From: Paenibacillus herberti
Lineage (GTDB): Bacteria; Bacillota; Bacilli; Paenibacillales; Paenibacillaceae
Direction: 5' to 3'
NCBI RefSeq assembly: GCF_002233675.1
Contig: NZ_NMUQ01000001.1
Span: forward strand, 65,021 to 129,020
Length of the DNA stretch: 64,000 bases
Of this stretch, positions 59,662 through 64,000 are shown piece by piece. The stretch's first letter is position 1. Each line of letters opens with the position of its first letter. A model generated the notes under the pieces. That model was not told the DNA's origin. It did no database searches and saw only the letters and a list, made by a program, of their open reading frames with translations. Position numbers and translations under genes: made by a program.

Positions 59662-59850
59662 ATGTGGACGGTCATCTACATCGCGCCAACGGCAAAAATC
59701 GCGGAGAGTATCAAGAGTAGGCTTACGGAAGAAGGATTTCTCGTCCAGACCAGGCCCATCAACATGTCCAAACAGCAGTACGAGATCCTAGTACCGTCCG
59801 GAGAGCTGGAGGAAGTGCAGGAAGTGCTGAGCTCCATTCTCCATTCCTGA
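59662..59850 (+). CDS. Small conserved protein upstream of accD, function unknown
   Basis: This 62-residue protein starts at the ATG at 59662 with AGGAGG 10 bases upstream. The sequence 'WTVIYIAPTAKIAESIKSRL' followed by 'LTEEGFLVQTRPINMSKQQY' and 'ILVPSGELEEVQEVLSSILH' suggests a beta-alpha-beta-beta-alpha fold like DUF2007 or ACT-type ligand-binding modules. It has no catalytic motif. Small proteins of this type lie just before accD in Paenibacillus and relatives, so a regulatory link with acetyl-CoA carboxylase is possible but unproven. It ends 42 bp before accD. Confidence 0.75.
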   Translation: MWTVIYIAPTAKIAESIKSRLTEEGFLVQTRPINMSKQQYEILVPSGELEEVQEVLSSILHS

Positions 59851-59892
59851 TTGCCGGCCCGACTATACTTAGCGTCTTGAGAGGTGTCACTC

Positions 59893-60783
59893 GTGTTTAA
59901 GGACTTATTTCACAAACGTAAATACGCCACCGTTCCTTCCGAGAGGGAGCGCAGCGATAAGCAGGACCGGCCGAAGCGGGATATTCCCGAAGGCCTAATG
60001 AACAAATGCCCTAAGTGTGCCACGATTCAGTTCTCCAAGGAATTGGACAAGAATCACAAAGTATGTCCGTCTTGCGGGCATCATTTCCGTTTGACCGCCT
60101 GGGAGCGCATCGGAATGACGCTTGATGACGGACGTTTGTCTGAATTCGACAGGGATATGATTTCTGAGGACCCTATTGAGTTTCCTGGTTATGCCTCCAA
60201 GCTGGAAGCTCAGAAGAAGAATTCTGGGCTGAAGGATGCAGTCATCACCGGTGAGGGAGCCATTGGAGGTTTCCCGGTTGTAGTCGCTGTCATGAGCTTC
60301 GACTTTTTCTCAGGTAGCATGGGTTCAGTCGTAGGCGAAAAGATTACACGGGCGATCGAGCAGGCGAGCCTTCGCAAGCTGCCTCTGTTGATCTTCTCTA
60401 CCTCTGGCGGCGCGCGCATGCAGGAGAGCATTCTGAGCTTGATGCAGATGGCCAAAACGAGCGCGGCTCTGGCGAAATTCCAGAGCGAGGGCGGGCTGTA
60501 TATTTCGATTATGACCGATCCTACAACTGGGGGAGTCACGGCCAGCTTCGCATCGCTTGGCGACTACAATTTGGCCGAGCCCGGAGCGCTCATCGGCTTT
60601 GCCGGCCGCATTGTTATCGAGCAGACGATTCGGCAGAAGCTGCCGGACAACTTCCAGACGGCTGAGTTCAATCTACAGCATGGCCAGCTTGACCGCGTCG
60701 TCCACCGCAAGGACATGAAGTCCACGCTGACGCGTGTACTGGATATGCATGCTGTGAAGGAGGATACGGTATATGGCGGGTGA
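59893..60783 (+). CDS. accD: Acetyl-CoA carboxylase carboxyltransferase subunit beta
   Basis: This 296-residue subunit, with AccA, transfers the carboxyl group from biotin to acetyl-CoA, giving malonyl-CoA. The N-terminal zinc ribbon is formed by '[11 protein letters not shown]' and '[10 protein letters not shown]'. The crotonase-like core shows '[20 protein letters not shown]', '[18 protein letters not shown]', '[20 protein letters not shown]' and '[17 protein letters not shown]'. I start it at the GTG at 59893 ([11 protein letters not shown]), which has GAGAGG 9 bases upstream. It overlaps accA by 11 bp. Its product is the precursor for the biotin pathway's malonyl-ACP and for fatty acids. 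Confidence 0.96.
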   Translation: MFKDLFHKRKYATVPSERERSDKQDRPKRDIPEGLMNKCPKCATIQFSKELDKNHKVCPSCGHHFRLTAWERIGMTLDDGRLSEFDRDMISEDPIEFPGYASKLEAQKKNSGLKDAVITGEGAIGGFPVVVAVMSFDFFSGSMGSVVGEKITRAIEQASLRKLPLLIFSTSGGARMQESILSLMQMAKTSAALAKFQSEGGLYISIMTDPTTGGVTASFASLGDYNLAEPGALIGFAGRIVIEQTIRQKLPDNFQTAEFNLQHGQLDRVVHRKDMKSTLTRVLDMHAVKEDTVYGG

Positions 60784-61912
60784 ACTGCCTTTTGAGAAGC
60801 CGCTAGGAGACCTCAGACGCAAGATTGAAGAGCTGAAGGGACTTAGCCAAGGAAAGGGCATCGACTTCAGCGACGAGATCGCCCGACTTGAAGCCCGTTG
60901 CCTTCAGCTAGAAGAAGAGCTGTACAGCGAGCTTGGAGCCGCTGAAAAAATGCATCTGGCTCGCCATCATCAGCGGCCGACATCGTTAGATTTTATCGGG
61001 GCGATCTTTACAGATTTCCTGGAGCTGCACGGCGATCGGCTGTTCGCCGATGATCTGGCGATCGTTGGTGGATTGGCCAAGCTGAATGGAGTACCGGTAA
61101 CCGTTATCGGGCATCAGCGCGGCAAAGATACAAAGGACAACATCGCCCGCTTTTTCGGTAGTCCTCATCCGGAGGGCTTCCGCAAGGCGCTGCGTCTCAT
61201 GCATCAGGCACATAAGTTCCGTCGCCCGATCATTACCTTCATCGATACGAAGGGCGCTTATCCTGGCAATACGGCCGAGGAGCGTGGTCAATCGGAGGCG
61301 ATTGCCCGTAATCTGCGTGAGATGGCGTTGCTCGGCGTACCTGTGCTCTGCGTCGTTATCGGCGAGGGCGGCAGCGGCGGCGCTTTGGCGCTCGGCGTAG
61401 GTAATCGCGTGCTCATGCTTGAGAATGCGATCTACTCTGTTATTTCGCCGAACGGAGCAGCTTCCATCCTTTGGAAGGATGCTTCTAAGGCAGATCAAGC
61501 GGCCGAGGCGATGAAAATCACTGCAAAGGATCTGCTCGGATTTGGTATCATCGAGGAGATCATTCCCGAGCCGCAAGGCGGCGCACATCGGGATTACGCT
61601 GGGCAGGCCGATTACATCAAGGAAGCACTTTGGCGGCATCTACAAGAGCTTGGCTCTATGACGTCGGAGGAACTGATCGAGGACCGGTACATGAAGTTCC
61701 GCAAAATCGGGCGGTTTACCTTTGCTCCAGATGCGGGCGGCTCGCAGGATTCCGAGCGGCAATCCGCTGAGGAAGCTACGTATGGGGAAGAGGCTTTGCC
61801 TGCGGATGTCAACACAAGCGCAAGCTCGAAGGATCTAATCACTGAGACTGTAACTGAGACTGTAACAGAGGCAACGCCTTCTCCGGCCGCTGAATCCGCT
61901 CGGGTGCATTGA
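60773..61912 (+). CDS. accA: Acetyl-CoA carboxylase carboxyltransferase subunit alpha
   Basis: This 379-residue subunit pairs with AccD. Core motifs are '[20 protein letters not shown]', '[19 protein letters not shown]', '[20 protein letters not shown]' and '[20 protein letters not shown]', then '[20 protein letters not shown]'. It is about 55 residues longer than Bacillus AccA (325); the extra C-terminal part is Ser/Thr/Glu-rich with repeated TVTETVTE and looks disordered. The ATG lies 11 bp inside accD, so the two are coupled. In Bacillus, pfkA follows; here a terminator and then pyk follow. Confidence 0.96.
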   Translation: MAGELPFEKPLGDLRRKIEELKGLSQGKGIDFSDEIARLEARCLQLEEELYSELGAAEKMHLARHHQRPTSLDFIGAIFTDFLELHGDRLFADDLAIVGGLAKLNGVPVTVIGHQRGKDTKDNIARFFGSPHPEGFRKALRLMHQAHKFRRPIITFIDTKGAYPGNTAEERGQSEAIARNLREMALLGVPVLCVVIGEGGSGGALALGVGNRVLMLENAIYSVISPNGAASILWKDASKADQAAEAMKITAKDLLGFGIIEEIIPEPQGGAHRDYAGQADYIKEALWRHLQELGSMTSEELIEDRYMKFRKIGRFTFAPDAGGSQDSERQSAEEATYGEEALPADVNTSASSKDLITETVTETVTEATPSPAAESARVH

Positions 61913-61941
61913 TTCGGGGTCTCTCATAGGTTGGTTCGCAA

Positions 61942-61970
61942 AAAGAGCGGCCGGCAATCGGCCGCTCTTT
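61942..61970 (+). terminator. Terminator of accDA
   Basis: AAAGAGCGGCCG and CGGCCGCTCTTT form a 12-bp stem around GCAAT, 30 bp after accA. The T run is short (CTTT). The remaining 245 bp to pyk hold no gene; a TAGAAT at about 62163 may be the -10 of pyk, but no good -35 pairs with it. Confidence 0.82.
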
Positions 61971-62215
61971 CCCATGCCCAGGACATTTTTGACGGGTATG
62001 CTGTTCCGCTGAAGCATCATCCAAATTGGCTCAACAGCATGTTCTGAGGAGTCCTTTCGGCATGTCGAAAGTCGCGAAGTTTTGCTTCCAAAGTCACACC
62101 GAGCAATCAACAAATGTCGTGTGAAGTGCGTAAAGTCATGTCTATGTTGCCGTAAAATGTGGTAGAATGATTGATAGTGTTTAAGCAAGCTAATTGATGG
62201 AGGAATTATATACCC

Positions 62216-63970
62216 ATGCGCAAAACGAAAATTGTTTGTACGATCGGCCCATCCAGCGAGTCGCTGGAAAATACAAAAAAACTGATTCTGGCTGGCATGA
62301 ACGTTGCCCGTCTGAACTTTTCGCACGGTGATTTCGAGGAGCACGGCAACCGGATTAAAAATATCCGCCAAGCCTGTGGTGAACTCGGCAAAACCGTTGC
62401 CATCTTGCTCGACACCAAAGGTCCTGAAATTCGTCTTGGCAAGCTGAAAGAGGAGCCAATCGAGCTCCAACAGGACGATTACATCACTTTGACTACAGAA
62501 GAGATTCTTGGCGACCGTCACCGTCTTCCGGTAACGTACAAAAACCTCCCTGCAGACCTCAAAGTCGGCTCCACGGTTCTGATCGATGACGGTCTGATCG
62601 GTCTTACGGTTGTTGACATCCAAGGAACAGAAATCAACTGCAAAATCGTTAACAGCGGCCCGATCAAGAGCAAAAAGGGTGTTAACGTACCTGGCGTAGA
62701 CATTTCCCTTCCAGGCATCACCGAGAAGGATGCGAATGATATCGTGTTCGGTATCGAGCAAGGCGTTGATTTCATCGCTGCTTCCTTCGTGCGCAAAGCG
62801 TCCGACGTACTTGAGATCCGCGAGCTTCTGGAGCAGCATAACGCTGGTCATATCCAGATTATTTCCAAGATCGAGAACCAGCAAGGTGTGGACAACCTCG
62901 ATGCAATTCTGGAAGTTTCCGACGGTCTGATGGTAGCTCGTGGCGACCTGGGCGTTGAGATTCCAGCGGAAGAAGTGCCGCTCGTTCAGAAAAACATGAT
63001 TCAAAAGGCGAACCTGGCAGGCAAGCCGGTCATTACGGCTACCCAAATGCTGGATTCCATGCAACGCAACCCGCGTCCTACGCGCGCTGAAGCTAGCGAC
63101 GTAGCTAACGCTATTTTCGACGGTACAGATGCAATCATGCTGTCCGGCGAGACGGCTGCAGGAAAATACCCAATGGAATCCGTTCTGACAATGTCCCGCA
63201 TTGCTGAGCGTGCTGAGTCCGCGCTGGACTACCGCGAGATTCTGACGAAGCAAGCTAGCGCACAACAGACGACGGTTACCGAAGCGATCAGCCAAGCTGT
63301 CGCTAACTCGGCACTGGATTTGAAAGCCAAAGCGATCGTAACTTCCACGGAAAGTGGTTTTACAGCTCGCATGGTATCCAAATACCGTCCGAAGGCTCCA
63401 ATTATTGCTGTTACAACAGATGAGCGCATCATGCGTCGCCTGAATCTTACTTGGGGTGTTATCCCGACTAAGGGTGTTCCAGCGGACACAACGGACGAAA
63501 TGTTCAACTTTGCCGTTGAAGGCGCGCTGAGCACGGGCTTGGTTGGCCTCGGCGATACGATTGTCATCACTGCAGGCGTACCAGTTGGCCGCGCAGGCAC
63601 GACAAACCTGATCAAAGTTCATCATATCGGTGAGCTTGTTGCCAAAGGTCAAGGCATCGGCAGCCAAACAGCAACGGGTAAAGTTGTTGTTGCTCGTACG
63701 CCTGAGGAAGCAATCGCCAAAACGAAGGAAGGTTCCATTCTTGTGACGGTTTCCACCGACAAGGAATATATGCCTGCCATTCAAAAGGCTTCCGCAATCA
63801 TTACCGTTACAGGCGGCATTACTAGCCATGCGGCTGTTGTTGGCCTCAACCTCGGTATCCCAGCCGTTATCGGCATTTCGGATGCACTTGAGCTTCTGCG
63901 TGACGGTATGGAAGTTACCGTTTATGGCGAAATGGGTGTCATTTACACGGGACAATCCAAAGTCCTTTAA
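62216..63970 (+). CDS. pyk: Pyruvate kinase with C-terminal PEP-utiliser domain
   Basis: This 584-residue enzyme makes pyruvate and ATP from phosphoenolpyruvate and ADP. It begins '[20 protein letters not shown]' and has '[16 protein letters not shown]', '[15 protein letters not shown]', '[18 protein letters not shown]' with the catalytic lysine, and '[20 protein letters not shown]', then '[20 protein letters not shown]'. Residues 475-584 form the extra C-terminal PEP-utiliser domain of Bacillus-type enzymes ('[20 protein letters not shown]'), with its TSH motif. GGAGG lies upstream of the ATG. Codon use is markedly optimised (Lys AAA, Asn AAC, Pro CCA/CCG), as expected for a highly expressed gene. 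Confidence 0.97.
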   Translation: MRKTKIVCTIGPSSESLENTKKLILAGMNVARLNFSHGDFEEHGNRIKNIRQACGELGKTVAILLDTKGPEIRLGKLKEEPIELQQDDYITLTTEEILGDRHRLPVTYKNLPADLKVGSTVLIDDGLIGLTVVDIQGTEINCKIVNSGPIKSKKGVNVPGVDISLPGITEKDANDIVFGIEQGVDFIAASFVRKASDVLEIRELLEQHNAGHIQIISKIENQQGVDNLDAILEVSDGLMVARGDLGVEIPAEEVPLVQKNMIQKANLAGKPVITATQMLDSMQRNPRPTRAEASDVANAIFDGTDAIMLSGETAAGKYPMESVLTMSRIAERAESALDYREILTKQASAQQTTVTEAISQAVANSALDLKAKAIVTSTESGFTARMVSKYRPKAPIIAVTTDERIMRRLNLTWGVIPTKGVPADTTDEMFNFAVEGALSTGLVGLGDTIVITAGVPVGRAGTTNLIKVHHIGELVAKGQGIGSQTATGKVVVARTPEEAIAKTKEGSILVTVSTDKEYMPAIQKASAIITVTGGITSHAAVVGLNLGIPAVIGISDALELLRDGMEVTVYGEMGVIYTGQSKVL

Positions 63971-64000
63971 GTTCATTATCAAGGCCGCGTTAATGGCGTC

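Noticed and set aside
61835-63982. A 715-codon minus-strand ORF opposite pyk
   Set aside because: It mirrors the optimised codons of pyk and has no ribosome site or recognisable domain; pyk itself is certain.

Overview
The window reads as a chromosomal segment of an endospore-forming Gram-positive bacterium of the Paenibacillus type. The reasons are a cotJABC spore-coat operon, five YheC/YheD coat-associated ATP-grasp paralogues, the sporulation genes ytrH and ytrI beside dnaE, a Bacillus-type pyruvate kinase with a C-terminal PEP-utiliser domain, a BirA-type biotin operator, and abundant intergenic palindromic repeats. The genus is an inference from gene content; no rRNA gene is present to confirm it.

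Layout. 1-3.4 kb: the 3' end of a prophage (tail protein, XkdX, XhlA-like protein, holin, amidase). 3.4-5.1 kb: a membrane protein whose Ser/Gly/Cys-rich tail runs on beyond an in-frame TAG. 5.1-9.6 kb: molybdenum cofactor genes (a moaD-moaE fusion, moeB, moaA) around four 89-bp tandem repeats, with an HD-GYP phosphodiesterase. 9.7-19.5 kb: mixed housekeeping genes (YunD-like nucleotidase, second HD-GYP, YfkAB radical SAM, AI-2E exporter, SDR, class A PBP). 19.5-20.8 kb: a decayed zone with an IS66 scrap, operator-like dyads and a broken TerB/BRCT gene. 21-26 kb: a BirA-controlled bioADFHC operon. 26.2-28.1 kb: cotJABC with low-complexity expansions. 28.6-30.1 kb: an intact IS4-type element with its 9-bp target duplication. 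31.3-38.8 kb: a minus-strand cluster of five YheC/YheD paralogues plus one acetyltransferase, divergent from yheA. 39.8-42.4 kb: an orphan sensor kinase and an unknown membrane protein. 42.7-44 kb: YtoI. 44.2-51.8 kb: an orphan nosDLYF-tlpA set without nosZ, a 20-unit hairpin array, a lipoprotein and a PepSY membrane protein. 52-64 kb: ytpI, ytrI, ytrH, dnaE, a second 20-unit hairpin array of the same family, pgpA, accD, accA and pyk.

The bio genes should make the pimeloyl precursor (BioC, BioH) and carry it to dethiobiotin (BioF, BioA, BioD); bioB is not here. The NosD/L/Y/F and TlpA-like proteins look like a cell-surface copper and disulfide handling set whose usual client, NosZ, is missing. 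ytoI-ytpI-ytrI-ytrH-dnaE-accDA-pyk follows the Bacillus order, so the nos/array block looks like an insertion between ytoI and ytpI. The most unusual content is the multi-paralogue ATP-grasp cluster, the two matched 20-copy hairpin arrays, the duplicated translation-start minicistrons before tlpA, the ATT start of nosD, and the in-frame amber codon at 4792.
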